The translations under genes were made by a program, and so were the position numbers. From positions 1-47,913 of IMG/VR virus record IMGVR_UViG_3300045283_000110: 47,913 bases of DNA. One strand, given 5' to 3'. The notes beneath the pieces are model-generated. The model worked only from the letters and a program-made list of their open reading frames with translations. It was not told the DNA's origin and ran no database searches. Source of the stretch: a virus. The first letter of the stretch is position 1. Every line of letters begins with the position of its first letter. Positions 13,868 to 21,924 of this stretch are shown here, piece after piece.

Positions 13868-15415
13868 CTAGTGTCCTATGCAGATGAAGTTGAATTTTGT
13901 GCTCGTGGCCGAGGCATAGTTAATGATGACCGATGACGTAGAGACCGTACCCACACTGAATGCCGCAGGGGTGATTGAGCCATTGGCATCAGTAATAACG
14001 CATGTTGGAGCCGCGACGAAAGCCACGCCGAAAGTTATCGTGCAGGCAGTCGTGGCGCTGCTTCCGGTAGTGACCTGCCCTGCTGTATCGAATCCCGTAA
14101 TCGAAGGCGACGTGCCGCAGGTACCTACAGTCGGCGCCGTGCTGCCTGCTGTATTGATATGTCGACCTAAAAAGAAGTCTCTCCAGCGCAGCGTCGTGGT
14201 GCCGAGGTCGTAGGTGTTGTCGGTTTGGCCTCGAAGCGCAGTCGCGATAACGCTCACGATGGTGGTGCCGGCTACCTGCAAGAATAGTTGGTTGTTTCCC
14301 GAGTTGATCGTGGTATTGCCAGCGGTAGTCAGGGTCAACGCGCCCGTGCTCTTTGGGGTTATGGTGAGCGGAACGGCAGCGTCCGATCCTGTTGAGGCAA
14401 TCGTAGGCCCGGAACCCGTGATGGCGTTTTTGATATCCACGTAATTGACCGGAGCGCTAGTGCCGGTATTCGGGGGCGACAGGGTAAGTACGTTTCCATA
14501 GGTATTGGCCGTGCTGCCCGTGCCCGCCTTGTTGGTATTTTGCCAGGCGATATTGCCGCCCAGGCCGGTCCCCGTAGAGCCTGACAACTTGATGACCTCG
14601 TTCGCTCCGGCGTGGTCCGTGCCCGTGGCACTTGCGAATGTCTCGGTGACGGCTTGTGGTGCGGCGGCCGCAGGGTAGATGCCAATCGCGCCGGCACCGT
14701 CGTCGGTGATTGCCGAGTTCTGAAGGAACGTGCCCTTGGCTAAGGTATTCGACGTTATGGCGGGTGTTGCTACTACCGGAACGGCCGTGGCCGTCGGCAC
14801 CGGCGTGGCTGGTGGAGTCGGGGTCGGCACCACCGGCACGAGAGTGGCCGTCGGGACCGGCGTGGCGCATCCTAGCGCCCCCGCCGCGCTAATGGAGATT
14901 CCCACTCCCGGCGTTGGGCAGGCATTGCCCGCATAGGCTCCGAGCTCCGTTGCTGCGAATACCGAAATCACCCCAGGCGTGCCGAACACCAGGGGTGTCG
15001 GGGTAGCCACGGCCGGGATAGGCGTGGCCGTAGGGACTAACGTAGGCGTAGGTAACGGTGTCGGATTGGTGATCGTCAGGTTGGTACGCGAGTTTACCAC
15101 ATCCGTCGTGCAGGCAATCAGATCGCCGATGCAGTTCCAGATCCGCCAGGCCGTCGTCGGGGTGCCCTCGTCCTGGTTCGTGTCGTAGGCGGTATAGGGC
15201 GTCGCCGTAGGAAGCGCCGTGGCCGTGTTAATTGGGGTCGGAAATGTCTGGGGCGTGACCGTGGGTGCCGGCGTCGCCGTGAACATGGGGGTGGCCGTGG
15301 GGGCCGGCGTATCGGTCGGTCGCGGAGTTGTCGTGGCTACGGGTGTCGGGTGCACGTTGGCCGCCTCAGCGCTTCCGACCCAGAGCGCCAGAATGATGGC
15401 TAGAGCGCGGCCCAT
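13868..15415 (-). CDS. Exported Thr/Pro-stalk fibre-like protein (515 aa)
   Basis: Predicted 515-aa protein with a signal peptide (MGRALAIILALWVGSAEA), then Thr/Pro-rich linker blocks at about 23-75, 115-145 and 185-215 (for example TPRPTDTPAPTATP) separated by short folded parts. The C-terminal half is Gly/Thr/Ser/Asn-rich as in trimeric fibres, and the end has the tail-fibre pattern YDLGTTTLRWRDFFLG followed by a Cys-containing terminal domain. The gene overlaps the preceding fibre-like gene by 16 bases. It may be a host-adhesion fibre or an exported surface protein; the signal peptide is unusual for an ordinary fibre. Confidence 0.68.
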   Translation of the reverse strand: MGRALAIILALWVGSAEAANVHPTPVATTTPRPTDTPAPTATPMFTATPAPTVTPQTFPTPINTATALPTATPYTAYDTNQDEGTPTTAWRIWNCIGDLIACTTDVVNSRTNLTITNPTPLPTPTLVPTATPIPAVATPTPLVFGTPGVISVFAATELGAYAGNACPTPGVGISISAAGALGCATPVPTATLVPVVPTPTPPATPVPTATAVPVVATPAITSNTLAKGTFLQNSAITDDGAGAIGIYPAAAAPQAVTETFASATGTDHAGANEVIKLSGSTGTGLGGNIAWQNTNKAGTGSTANTYGNVLTLSPPNTGTSAPVNYVDIKNAITGSGPTIASTGSDAAVPLTITPKSTGALTLTTAGNTTINSGNNQLFLQVAGTTIVSVIATALRGQTDNTYDLGTTTLRWRDFFLGRHINTAGSTAPTVGTCGTSPSITGFDTAGQVTTGSSATTACTITFGVAFVAAPTCVITDANGSITPAAFSVGTVSTSSVIINYASATSTKFNFICIGH

Positions 15416-16257
15416 TCATTCCCCACTATACCCGTGCCTGCCAGAAACATCCCATCGAAGTTGTTCGCTAGGACCAGCGATGCCGCAGTATCTATCTTCT
15501 CCGTTCCATTCGGGACTACGGTAATATTGTTGGCAAAGGCGTTTCCGGTGGCGTCTTTGACATAGACCCCAAACTTCGCAACAGCCGCGGGCAGGTTGAT
15601 CGTTCGAGCGCCACCCGAAGTATCGACCATGACCAGGAGATCGGTAGGGAGAACCGTGTAAGGATAGGCGCCCGGTTGCGTGATGTTCGTGCCAAAGCTG
15701 AACCCCCCGGAGCTCGTAGCTGCGGTAGTGGCTACCGTGATCTGTCCCTGGGCATTGACCGTAATGACGGGAATCGCCGTGGCCGAGCCGTAGGTCGCCG
15801 CTACAACACCCGTGCTCGTGATCGCCACGTCGTTGGCGTTCGACGTGATGCCCGTGCCGGCTCCTACGTTCAGTGTGAAGTTGCCGTTGGCGCCCCCATC
15901 AGCGGAGGTCAGCCCATTGCCGGCCACCAGAACGCGCTCCGCAGTGAGCGAGCCATTCAGCGAGACACAGATGTAGGTAGCGTTGACCGGCGCGGCACCG
16001 CCGCCCCCGCCGTAGGTTACCTGCGTCCGGTCGTTCGTCAGGTCATCGGTAATCGACGCGCCGATGAAGTCGATCGTGGACCGGATCGGAACCTGGGTGC
16101 CGTTATCCTGCACCCCCGTCATGACGGTAATCTGCTGCTCGAGGGCGCGAAGTAGATCCTCGCACCACTTCTGAACATCCCGGTCCTTGAAATCGGGACG
16201 CTGGGGGAATCTAAACTGGCCGAGCTGAGAGGCTAGCCGTCGTAGCTGGATCGCCAC
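15400..16257 (-). CDS. Tail fibre-like protein (285 aa)
   Basis: Predicted 285-aa protein without signal peptide. The N-terminal 45 residues are helical (a likely attachment domain), then a Gly5 hinge (YGGGGGAAPV), then a Gly/Thr/Asn/Val-rich beta repeat region. The C-terminal part has the common phage fibre element LVMVDTSGGARTINLPAA followed by KDATGNAFANNITV. Directly downstream of the adaptor gene, as expected for a fibre attached to the connector. Confidence 0.72.
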   Translation of the reverse strand: MAIQLRRLASQLGQFRFPQRPDFKDRDVQKWCEDLLRALEQQITVMTGVQDNGTQVPIRSTIDFIGASITDDLTNDRTQVTYGGGGGAAPVNATYICVSLNGSLTAERVLVAGNGLTSADGGANGNFTLNVGAGTGITSNANDVAITSTGVVAATYGSATAIPVITVNAQGQITVATTAATSSGGFSFGTNITQPGAYPYTVLPTDLLVMVDTSGGARTINLPAAVAKFGVYVKDATGNAFANNITVVPNGTEKIDTAASLVLANNFDGMFLAGTGIVGNEWAAL

Positions 16258-16260
16258 GCA

Positions 16261-16980
16261 TTAGCCCACGGTGTACGGCCAAGAGAAGCCGTAAGGTGCG
16301 ATGACCTGGTCCGTATCCCACATGCTGTCAAACTGGTTCCAGTCGAGCTCCTGGTTGAGCATCATCTGAAGATTGGCCGAGATCCGACTCATCGCATTCG
16401 CCGCCCGGTCGGTCTTCATCAGGGCTTGCCAGCCGAAGGACTCCGCCAGGTGAATCCAGTCTTCCTGAAAGATGACTGGCACCTCGGTCGTGCCCGTGAC
16501 GGGCAGGCGCCGATAGTCGATCAGGATCTCGTACTCCTTGTCGGGCTTCGGATCGAAGGCCAGCATGTATCCCCACCTGGCCCAGCGCATGGGCGGCCCG
16601 GGGGCCTGCATGGACAGGGACCGGTACTCCGTCCAAGCAAACCGACGCATCTTGAACAGGTCCGAGCTGTCGGCCGTATCGGTCGCCCCGTTGTTCCGGA
16701 CGTTCTTGATCCCGACCACGTTGGTCGCCGGGGGCAGGATCTCTAGTAGGCTGTACTCGCTCTGGCCGTTGATGGTCAGCATCGGGAAGCCCAGAACGTC
16801 GATGTCCGGAGTCTCGATGACGCAGCCGGCGATACGGGCTTGCGCCGAGTCGAGCCACTGGGTCAGCCGGTTGGTCGATGCCTGGTCGTCGGTAGCATCC
16901 GCCCCCATGGGGCGGTTGCCTAGACGGAGCTTCAATTCCTGGAGAGCATCGGAGAAGTTGTAGAGGTTATTGAACGGCAT
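16261..16980 (-). CDS. Head-tail adaptor-like protein
   Basis: Predicted 239-aa protein resembling adaptor or tail-tube A proteins of podoviruses: a helical N-terminus (NFSDALQELKLRLGN), the TNRLTQWLDSAQARI helix, a beta middle with TEYRSL and WARWGYMLAFDPKPD, and a helical C-terminus. It lies upstream of the fibre and stopper genes. The family is inferred from this layout and the length. The product would bind the portal and the stopper. Confidence 0.62.
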   Translation of the reverse strand: MPFNNLYNFSDALQELKLRLGNRPMGADATDDQASTNRLTQWLDSAQARIAGCVIETPDIDVLGFPMLTINGQSEYSLLEILPPATNVVGIKNVRNNGATDTADSSDLFKMRRFAWTEYRSLSMQAPGPPMRWARWGYMLAFDPKPDKEYEILIDYRRLPVTGTTEVPVIFQEDWIHLAESFGWQALMKTDRAANAMSRISANLQMMLNQELDWNQFDSMWDTDQVIAPYGFSWPYTVG

Positions 16981-16996
16981 CCCGCCCTACCCTACC

Positions 16997-17404
16997 TCAT
17001 CTCCTGAAGAACGTCATCAAAATAGCCACCGTCGAGGCTATCAAGCTGACGATCTGCCCGAAAAGAATCCATCCGTTGTTCAGGCCGCCCGCCCTGGCTT
17101 CCAACTTCTCCAGTCTCGTCGCGTTGACTTGTATCTTCTCCTCCAGGGCGTCGTGCTCGCTGTCGTAACGAGACCGGGGCAGATACGCCTGGGCCTGGTC
17201 GGACATCGCCGCACGCATCTCGTTCAAGAGATCCAGACGTTTTTCCAGGGCGTGCTCGGCCTTGGTCAGTGCCCTTTGCGATTCGACCAGGGCGGCTTGT
17301 AGCGCTCGGTCTTGGGCCTGAAACCGCTCTTCGTAGCGCCGGTCGTGAGCATCCATTAACTCCTGCACTAGCACTCTGAACGTCTCTATCGTCCACTCGC
17401 TCAT
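16997..17404 (-). CDS. Coiled-coil protein with C-terminal membrane anchor
   Basis: Predicted 135-aa protein starting at ATG 17404 (MSEWTIETFRVLVQELMDAH). Residues 10-105 are heptad-rich charged helix, and the last 25 residues are one transmembrane segment (FGQIVSLIASTVAILMTFF) with an Arg end. I recognise this layout from many phage lysis regions, where it is annotated as hypothetical or spanin-like. Its start overlaps the TGATGA of the 26-aa peptide upstream. Confidence 0.68.
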   Translation of the reverse strand: MSEWTIETFRVLVQELMDAHDRRYEERFQAQDRALQAALVESQRALTKAEHALEKRLDLLNEMRAAMSDQAQAYLPRSRYDSEHDALEEKIQVNATRLEKLEARAGGLNNGWILFGQIVSLIASTVAILMTFFRR

Positions 17405-17484
17405 CAGCCATTCAGGTAGAGCAGGATGAGCATCACTATCGCCGAGCCGTAAACCGCCACATCCATGAGCCAATCACTGTCCAT
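17404..17484 (-). CDS. 26-aa membrane peptide
   Basis: The ORF MDSDWLMDVAVYGSAIVMLI and onward encodes 26 residues, nearly all one transmembrane helix. It overlaps the gene upstream by 11 bases and the gene downstream by one (TGATG). The double overlap supports translation. It could be a small lysis regulator, which is inference. Confidence 0.45.
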   Translation of the reverse strand: MDSDWLMDVAVYGSAIVMLILLYLNG

Positions 17485-17662
17485 TTTTCCTCTTCTTGAT
17501 CTCAATTAGCCTCCGTGCCGTGGTCCTCCGGACCCGAATCTTCTCGGCGCTGATCAGGGCGTTCCGGTTACTGATCAGCCGCCGCAGGTTGACCGCGAAA
17601 TATGCCCCGCCAATCGCTACCAGAACCCCGCAGACGGGCAAGAGGCAGATAAGCCACGGCAT
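17474..17662 (-). CDS. Small membrane protein in lysis region
   Basis: Predicted 62-aa protein. Residues 2-24 form one transmembrane helix (MPWLICLLPVCGVLVAIGGA), followed by a strongly basic cytoplasmic-type tail (RVRRTTARRLIEIKKRKNGQ). One helix with a basic tail is compatible with a small holin or spanin component. It lies about 1.4 kb from the endolysin gene in the same transcript. Confidence 0.6.
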   Translation of the reverse strand: MPWLICLLPVCGVLVAIGGAYFAVNLRRLISNRNALISAEKIRVRRTTARRLIEIKKRKNGQ

Positions 17663-17689
17663 ACTAAGTCCGTACCATAAAACGGCTCA

Positions 17690-18001
17690 TTAGGGGATTT
17701 CCTTCAGCCTATCTCTCGGACGCCGGCGCTTCCTAGACCGCTTCTTCCTCTTCCCCACATCGGCACGCCCGGTATCCACACATCGGGCAAACCATCTGGT
17801 ACCTCGAAGTAAATAGGTCAGGTACCATGCTGCCTTAGCCAGATCCTCGTCGCCACCCTTGCCGCGCTCGCGACTCAAGTACTTGAATACGTTGCCCTTT
17901 ATGTAGCCCCGGAACTCCTCCGGAGATAGCTTCGCCTTGATGTAGTGAATGGTCTCCATTCCCCCGTCCAGGTAATGACGGGGGTTGATCTGGTCTTTCA
18001 T
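17690..18001 (-). CDS. DUF3310 family protein
   Basis: Predicted 103-aa protein with the DUF3310 signature: NPRHY at 6-10, GGMETIHYI, PEEFRGYIKGNVFKYLSR and EDLAKAAWYLTYLL. Members are common in phages, often called SaV-like or nucleotide-kinase-like; function unproven. The C-terminal 30 residues are an Arg/Lys-rich extension not usual in the family (KRKKRSRKRRRPRD). Its ATG overlaps the stop of the metallophosphoesterase-like gene. DUF3310 genes are usually in early modules, so this location among lysis genes is odd. Confidence 0.8.
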   Translation of the reverse strand: MKDQINPRHYLDGGMETIHYIKAKLSPEEFRGYIKGNVFKYLSRERGKGGDEDLAKAAWYLTYLLRGTRWFARCVDTGRADVGKRKKRSRKRRRPRDRLKEIP

Positions 18002-18888
18002 TGCTCCACACTTACCTCCGGTTCCCAGGTGCGAGGGGATTTCTTACCGCCCATGTGCCGCCAGATGGGCCTGATCTTGATCTTGATGCCGCCGAGCGCG
18101 GCGGGATTCAGCATCTTCTGCTCGACGTAGTCTCCCCGCGGCACGCGCCCATGGCGATTGCCCACCATGTAGGCCCTCGAGAAAGATCCCGTGGCGGCGA
18201 TGACAATGTTGCGGTGCTTCAGGCGCGGCTCTCCCCGACCGGCCCAGACCGGCTCGACCCTCTGAATCGGGGCCGCCGCCTTCTTGCTCTGGTGTCCCAT
18301 CAGGTACACGTCGGCATCCCAATAGATGGGTAGCTGGTCGAGCCTATTGAGGGGGGATCCGGCGCGCTGCCCGGAACCGGCGCCATGGTGTACCCAGAGC
18401 GTCAGGGAGCCGAACCGGCCCTCGCTCGACTCGGTATGATGACTTCTGAACAGGAGCCGCACATACGCACAGTTCCCGAGGTGCTGGGTCTTCAGAAGCG
18501 AGCAGAGCTCCATGTCCGTCGTGATGCCGGTGGAGTACTGGTAGTAGTGATGCCCCTCGAGCAGCCCGAGCCAGCGCCCCGTGCTCTTCTTGAGGGCCCG
18601 CTCGTAAAGCTCCTTGACGAGATTGGCCGCCGACAATTCGATCACGTCGTTGGCCGTATCGTAGAGAGCCGCCGAGGCCAGGCGTTGGCGGTTGGAGGGC
18701 GACGCGAAGTCCACGTAATCGCCCATGCCTACGAAGTATGCTCCACGCTTCACGCCCCACTCGATATGATTCCGGAGTGTGGTGAGAGCCGTGGACGATC
18801 CCTCCCCGGCATACTGAATGTCCCCAATAGGTAAAACTAAGATCTCGTCGCCGCTCCGAACATCTATTGTCCTGGAAGCAAGCTCCAC
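17998..18888 (-). CDS. Metallophosphoesterase-like protein with altered metal motifs
   Basis: Predicted 296-aa protein of the calcineurin-like fold. Motif positions are present but not canonical: GDIQ at 22-25 (usual GDxH), GDYVD at 56-60 (usual GDxxD/N), EGHHY at 111-115 (usual GNHE/D), VHHG at 166-169 and GHQS at 198-201 (usual GHxH). Phages often carry such proteins of unknown substrate. The loss of the first metal His and of the GNH Asn means activity is uncertain; a structural or nucleic-acid role is possible. Followed by DUF3310 with a 4-base overlap. Confidence 0.65.
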   Translation of the reverse strand: MELASRTIDVRSGDEILVLPIGDIQYAGEGSSTALTTLRNHIEWGVKRGAYFVGMGDYVDFASPSNRQRLASAALYDTANDVIELSAANLVKELYERALKKSTGRWLGLLEGHHYYQYSTGITTDMELCSLLKTQHLGNCAYVRLLFRSHHTESSEGRFGSLTLWVHHGAGSGQRAGSPLNRLDQLPIYWDADVYLMGHQSKKAAAPIQRVEPVWAGRGEPRLKHRNIVIAATGSFSRAYMVGNRHGRVPRGDYVEQKMLNPAALGGIKIKIRPIWRHMGGKKSPRTWEPEVSVEQ

Positions 18889-18914
18889 ATGGACCTACCT
18901 TTGGCTCGAACTCG

Positions 18915-19079
18915 TTAGAGGCCTAGCTCCGTTTTCCGAAACTCGTCCCAGTGAGCCGCGTAACGGACGCTCACCTTTTGCTTGAAATTAGCGTCCTTCG
19001 GTGGAATGGGCTTCTGGCAGCCCTTACACCACCAGAAGTGAGCAAGCATCCACTCGCCGTTATAGTGCGCGCAATTCAT
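18915..19079 (-). CDS. Small Cys/His zinc-ribbon-like protein
   Basis: Predicted 54-aa protein (MNCAHYNGEWMLAHFWW then CKGC). The Cys3-His5 and Cys18-Cys21 spacing suggests one zinc site. The ATG overlaps the TGA of the endolysin gene upstream in the transcript, so it is coupled to it. Function unknown. Confidence 0.55.
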   Translation of the reverse strand: MNCAHYNGEWMLAHFWWCKGCQKPIPPKDANFKQKVSVRYAAHWDEFRKTELGL

Positions 19080-19498
19080 TGTCCTTGGGTGCGATGCCAG
19101 ACCTTCAGCACGCGGTTGACCCAGCCCATGAAGTATTGTCGCCGAAGAGGATTCTTCTCCGCTATATCGGCGTACCGCTGAATCCGCATGAGAAGCGCGG
19201 TCGGTACGCTCCAGGAGCCATGGGCTACTTCTATCGCGAAGTTCTCGCCCTGATTAACGGCCGTGTCGAAAATGACCAGGCTCATCGGCCACCTCAGCCT
19301 GTAGAAGTCCACCACCGGCCAGTATTCTCTTTTATAGATATCCTCAGCCTCAGCACGGGTAAGATTGACCACGTCGATTCCCGGATGCGCCCTGCTCGAG
19401 ATCCCATATTTGGTGAGCCCACCAGAATCCCCCACGATCTTAGATCCGCCCTCGAGCTCGTCAATGACAAACTTAACCGCCTCCGGGAAGCCCGCCAT
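19076..19498 (-). CDS. Endolysin, GH108-like N-acetylmuramidase
   Basis: Predicted 140-aa muramidase that cleaves the glycan chain of peptidoglycan at lysis. The GH108 signature is visible: DELEGG at 13-18 with the catalytic E16, DSGGLTKYGIS at 24-34, LTRAEAEDIYKREYW at 46-60 and DTAVNQG near 78-84. No signal peptide is seen, so a holin would be needed for release. The usual C-terminal peptidoglycan-binding domain is short or absent (family members are often 160-180 aa). It starts 3 bases after the zincin-like gene. Confidence 0.85.
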   Translation of the reverse strand: MAGFPEAVKFVIDELEGGSKIVGDSGGLTKYGISSRAHPGIDVVNLTRAEAEDIYKREYWPVVDFYRLRWPMSLVIFDTAVNQGENFAIEVAHGSWSVPTALLMRIQRYADIAEKNPLRRQYFMGWVNRVLKVWHRTQGQ

Positions 19499-19501
19499 GC
19501 T

Positions 19502-20278
19502 CTATGGCTTAATGTCCTTGGCTGAGATGTGGGGAGATATCCGGTGAGAAAGCGCGTCCTGGCGAACCTGCATCTGCTTGGTCCACTGCTCGTAAAGCCT
19601 GTAACGGCGCCATCGCCGAGAATACTCCGGGGGGGTCTCCTTGTATTCCGCTCGCATGGGGTCACGGCGCTCGGTGATCTGCACATACGAGCCGTCTTTC
19701 TGGATCACCCCCATGTAGCCACCCTTGGTCAGCTCGAATGGGCCCGGGGCCGCTCCCGTGAACGAGTACCGGCTGTCTCCGGGATGACGCGCCGTGCCGA
19801 ACCATGACGGCAGCTGGAAGTCGCTCACCATTACCTTCGGACCTTTCCACAAGGTGATCGGGTAGGATATGGCCTCCACCGCATCCGCCAGCTCCAACCA
19901 GACATATCTGCCGTCATACATCTGCGCCAGGGAAAAGATGAACGGATCGACGATCATCTCCATGATTTCATGGGACAGGGTCGTAGACCATTCCAGACCG
20001 GCATCCAGGTCCGCCTGGATGGACGTATAGCCGATCGGATAGCCGTCCTTGGTCGTCTCGTGATAGCCGAGTGCATTCACTATGTCCGGCTTATCAACGA
20101 TGTATTGCTGCCAGGTGCGCGGAATTGGCGGCTGGTCCTTGCCTACCAGGTCGAGTGCGGCCCACACGCCCCAGGCCGGAACGAAGTCCCGTCCGATCTG
20201 GGTCTGAATGGCCTTGACTACCGGCTTTAGCTCTTCGTCCGAAATCAGCGTCGTCCGGTTGACGACGGAGATTTTCAC
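19502..20278 (-). CDS. Zincin-like protein with SHEIMEMIVDP motif
   Basis: Predicted 258-aa protein. The central region has ALGYHETTKDGYPIGYTSI, then LEWSTTLSHE, completing SHEIMEMIVDP at 102-112, a metalloprotease-like HE site with a downstream Asp. Related proteins occur in phages and actinobacteria without established activity. The C-terminal 60 residues are basic and helical. Situated directly before the endolysin, it may take part in lysis or virion maturation; this is inference. A non-catalytic role is also possible, since the motif is not a full HExxHxxG. Confidence 0.6.
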   Translation of the reverse strand: MKISVVNRTTLISDEELKPVVKAIQTQIGRDFVPAWGVWAALDLVGKDQPPIPRTWQQYIVDKPDIVNALGYHETTKDGYPIGYTSIQADLDAGLEWSTTLSHEIMEMIVDPFIFSLAQMYDGRYVWLELADAVEAISYPITLWKGPKVMVSDFQLPSWFGTARHPGDSRYSFTGAAPGPFELTKGGYMGVIQKDGSYVQITERRDPMRAEYKETPPEYSRRWRRYRLYEQWTKQMQVRQDALSHRISPHISAKDIKP

Positions 20279-20482
20279 CTAGAGTCCCGCACAGCAGCGC
20301 AGATCCACGGACTCTCCCGAGGATACGTCGATACAGACGCTGGCGGCTTGGCCGTCGGAGGTGATGACCTGCATCCTTTTGAGCTGCGGCGTCACCGGAC
20401 AGGTGAAGTGAGCGACCACGCCGGCCAGCGCGGAGCAGCTAGCCAGGGGTAGCAACAGAATCAGAAGCCACAGGTTTTTCAT
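20279..20482 (-). CDS. Small lipoprotein
   Basis: Predicted 67-aa protein with a type II signal peptide: MKNLWLLILLLPLASC, Cys16 as the lipidated residue. The mature 51 residues hold four Cys in a beta-rich segment. A lipid-anchored periplasmic protein beside the endolysin could be an outer-membrane spanin, but it lacks the usual Pro-rich or coiled-coil body. Follows the putative holin with a 1-base gap. Confidence 0.65.
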   Translation of the reverse strand: MKNLWLLILLLPLASCSALAGVVAHFTCPVTPQLKRMQVITSDGQAASVCIDVSSGESVDLRCCAGL

Positions 20483-20483
20483 A

Positions 20484-20789
20484 CTAGTGTCCTCTCTTCG
20501 ATTGAAGATAGTCCGGCTCGACCACGGGCACCTTGCGTGCCTTGATGCCGATGTCCTTGGCCAGCTCGTTGAGAAAGATGGAAAACAAGCCGCTTGCGCC
20601 GGGGGGCCACGACACGCCGGTTACGTTGCTCTGGGCCCAGTTCACCAGCTCGCCGACAGCACCAGCCAAAGGAACGACCAGCGAGCCGGGGATAACCGCC
20701 ACGGTGGAGTCGACCAGCTTGGTCGTAAGCTCGACCACCAGCGGGGCAAGCATCTGGAACACCAACGGGTAAGTCAGGGTAGTATCCAT
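20484..20789 (-). CDS. Putative holin
   Basis: Predicted 101-aa protein with two hydrophobic segments (about 6-22 and 30-50: VAVIPGSLVVPLAGAVGELV) and a third weaker one at 60-78 (GASGLFSIFLNELAK), then a basic C-terminal tail. The layout resembles phage proteins annotated as holins. Position just ahead of lipoprotein, zincin-like and endolysin genes supports a lysis role. Confidence 0.5.
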   Translation of the reverse strand: MDTTLTYPLVFQMLAPLVVELTTKLVDSTVAVIPGSLVVPLAGAVGELVNWAQSNVTGVSWPPGASGLFSIFLNELAKDIGIKARKVPVVEPDYLQSKRGH

Positions 20790-20799
20790 CTAATCTCCT

Positions 20800-21597
20800 T
20801 TACTTGATAGCCTGACCCATAGCCTCGATGGTCAGGGTCAGACTGGTCAAATCGCGCGACCGGTTGTCGTAGATCATTAGCGGACTATGTGTGGATTTCG
20901 CAGCTTTCGCAAACGTCGAGGCCACCGCAGGTCCCGGATCGAGAATCGTGCCGCAGTCGGTCGAGTGTATAATGGCCGGCTCGTCGCGCTGTAAGGCAGC
21001 TAGCAGGCGCTCGGAATCGCAGAAGTGTACATCGGTGAACGCAGCTGCCGGCGCTCCGTTGATCGGAATGTCGACGAGATGGTCTGGAGCCACACGCTCG
21101 CGCGTCAAGACTAGCCAGTGGGCGGCTTTGCTGGGTGACGCTCCCGGCTCGGATACCGGCGACACGAGCACGCCGTCTAGGCCGACCGCTTGGATTTGCC
21201 CGAGCTGATCGAGGAACCAGGTATCGTCCTGTGCCATGACGGCGCAGTTGTTGGCGTTGGCGATATTGACGAAGATGGTCACCTGACGCTGGCGGCCCTC
21301 GTCGACCACCTCGGCATAGGCTCCTGGATCGGTGCCGAAGAAGTCGGTTGGCCGTGGCGCTCCAGGCGGACAGGGCGCAAACGTCTGGTCGGATACCCAC
21401 TCCACTTCCGTAAGCGTCAGCCCGGCATCGGCGTTTGCATCCACGATCTCGCGCGGGTGCGCTGGCCAGCCTTGCACGAGACCGGCCCCGATCAGGAAAT
21501 CTGCTTGTGGGGTTTTGTGGACGGGTTTTGCTGAGCCGCCGCTGCCGCATCCCAGGAGCACAAGGCCCAGGAGCCAGGCGACGGCTCTTCTGCTCAT
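20800..21597 (-). CDS. Lipoprotein with TIM-barrel-like domain
   Basis: Predicted 265-aa protein. Residues 1-18 carry a lipobox (LLGLVLLGC). The mature protein resembles an uncharacterised TIM-barrel, glycosidase-like domain seen in environmental phages: the segment HPREIVDANADAGLTLTEVE, then DFFGTDPGAYAEVVDEGR, then GLDGVLVSPVSEPGA. No catalytic acid pair can be assigned with certainty. It would sit in the host envelope facing the periplasm or outside. The ATG overlaps the TGA of the CXXCH peptide upstream. Confidence 0.65.
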   Translation of the reverse strand: MSRRAVAWLLGLVLLGCGSGGSAKPVHKTPQADFLIGAGLVQGWPAHPREIVDANADAGLTLTEVEWVSDQTFAPCPPGAPRPTDFFGTDPGAYAEVVDEGRQRQVTIFVNIANANNCAVMAQDDTWFLDQLGQIQAVGLDGVLVSPVSEPGASPSKAAHWLVLTRERVAPDHLVDIPINGAPAAAFTDVHFCDSERLLAALQRDEPAIIHSTDCGTILDPGPAVASTFAKAAKSTHSPLMIYDNRSRDLTSLTLTIEAMGQAIK

Positions 21598-21758
21598 TCA
21601 GGCTTCTTGACCAGCTCGAAGCCACGGCGCCAGAGAGACTCGAGCGTGCCCTGGGCGTCTATCCGTATCGACGGAATGAGCGCCTCGAGCTGGGCATTCT
21701 GGTCTAGCCGGTCTTCCGGCTTACCGTGACACACGGAGCAGTTATTGTGGGGGTGCAA
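21594..21758 (-). CDS. 54-aa protein with CXXCH motif
   Basis: Predicted from TTG 21758 to TGA at 21594-21596. The N-terminus reads MHPHNNCSVCHGKPEDR: CSVCH is the c-type heme-binding signature, and HPHNN upstream adds two His residues. There is no signal peptide, so covalent heme attachment would need an unusual route; zinc binding is the simpler reading. It overlaps the membrane protein upstream by 17 bases and the lipoprotein gene downstream (ATGA). The weak ribosome site keeps the start uncertain. Confidence 0.55.
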   Translation of the reverse strand: MHPHNNCSVCHGKPEDRLDQNAQLEALIPSIRIDAQGTLESLWRRGFELVKKPE

Positions 21759-21924
21759 CGGATTGCCCGTGTGCCTGATACTGCTTCAGGGCTTCCTGGA
21801 GAGAACGCACCTGAAGGCTGAGGTTGACCTGACTGAGAATCGACGCCGAGACGAGTTGCCATGCAAACCACGCAATCACCATCCCCGCCGCCACCCTGAC
21901 CATCCACTCTGTCGTCTGGCTCAC
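21742..21924 (-). CDS. Small membrane-anchored protein
   Basis: Predicted 60-aa protein from a GTG that directly follows the stop of the fibre-like gene. Residues 8-30 are one transmembrane helix (MVRVAAGMVIAWFAWQLVS). The rest is a helical, Gln-rich periplasmic- or cytoplasmic-type tail (LQVRSLQEALKQYQ). Function unknown. Confidence 0.6.
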   Translation of the reverse strand: MSQTTEWMVRVAAGMVIAWFAWQLVSASILSQVNLSLQVRSLQEALKQYQAHGQSVAPPQ

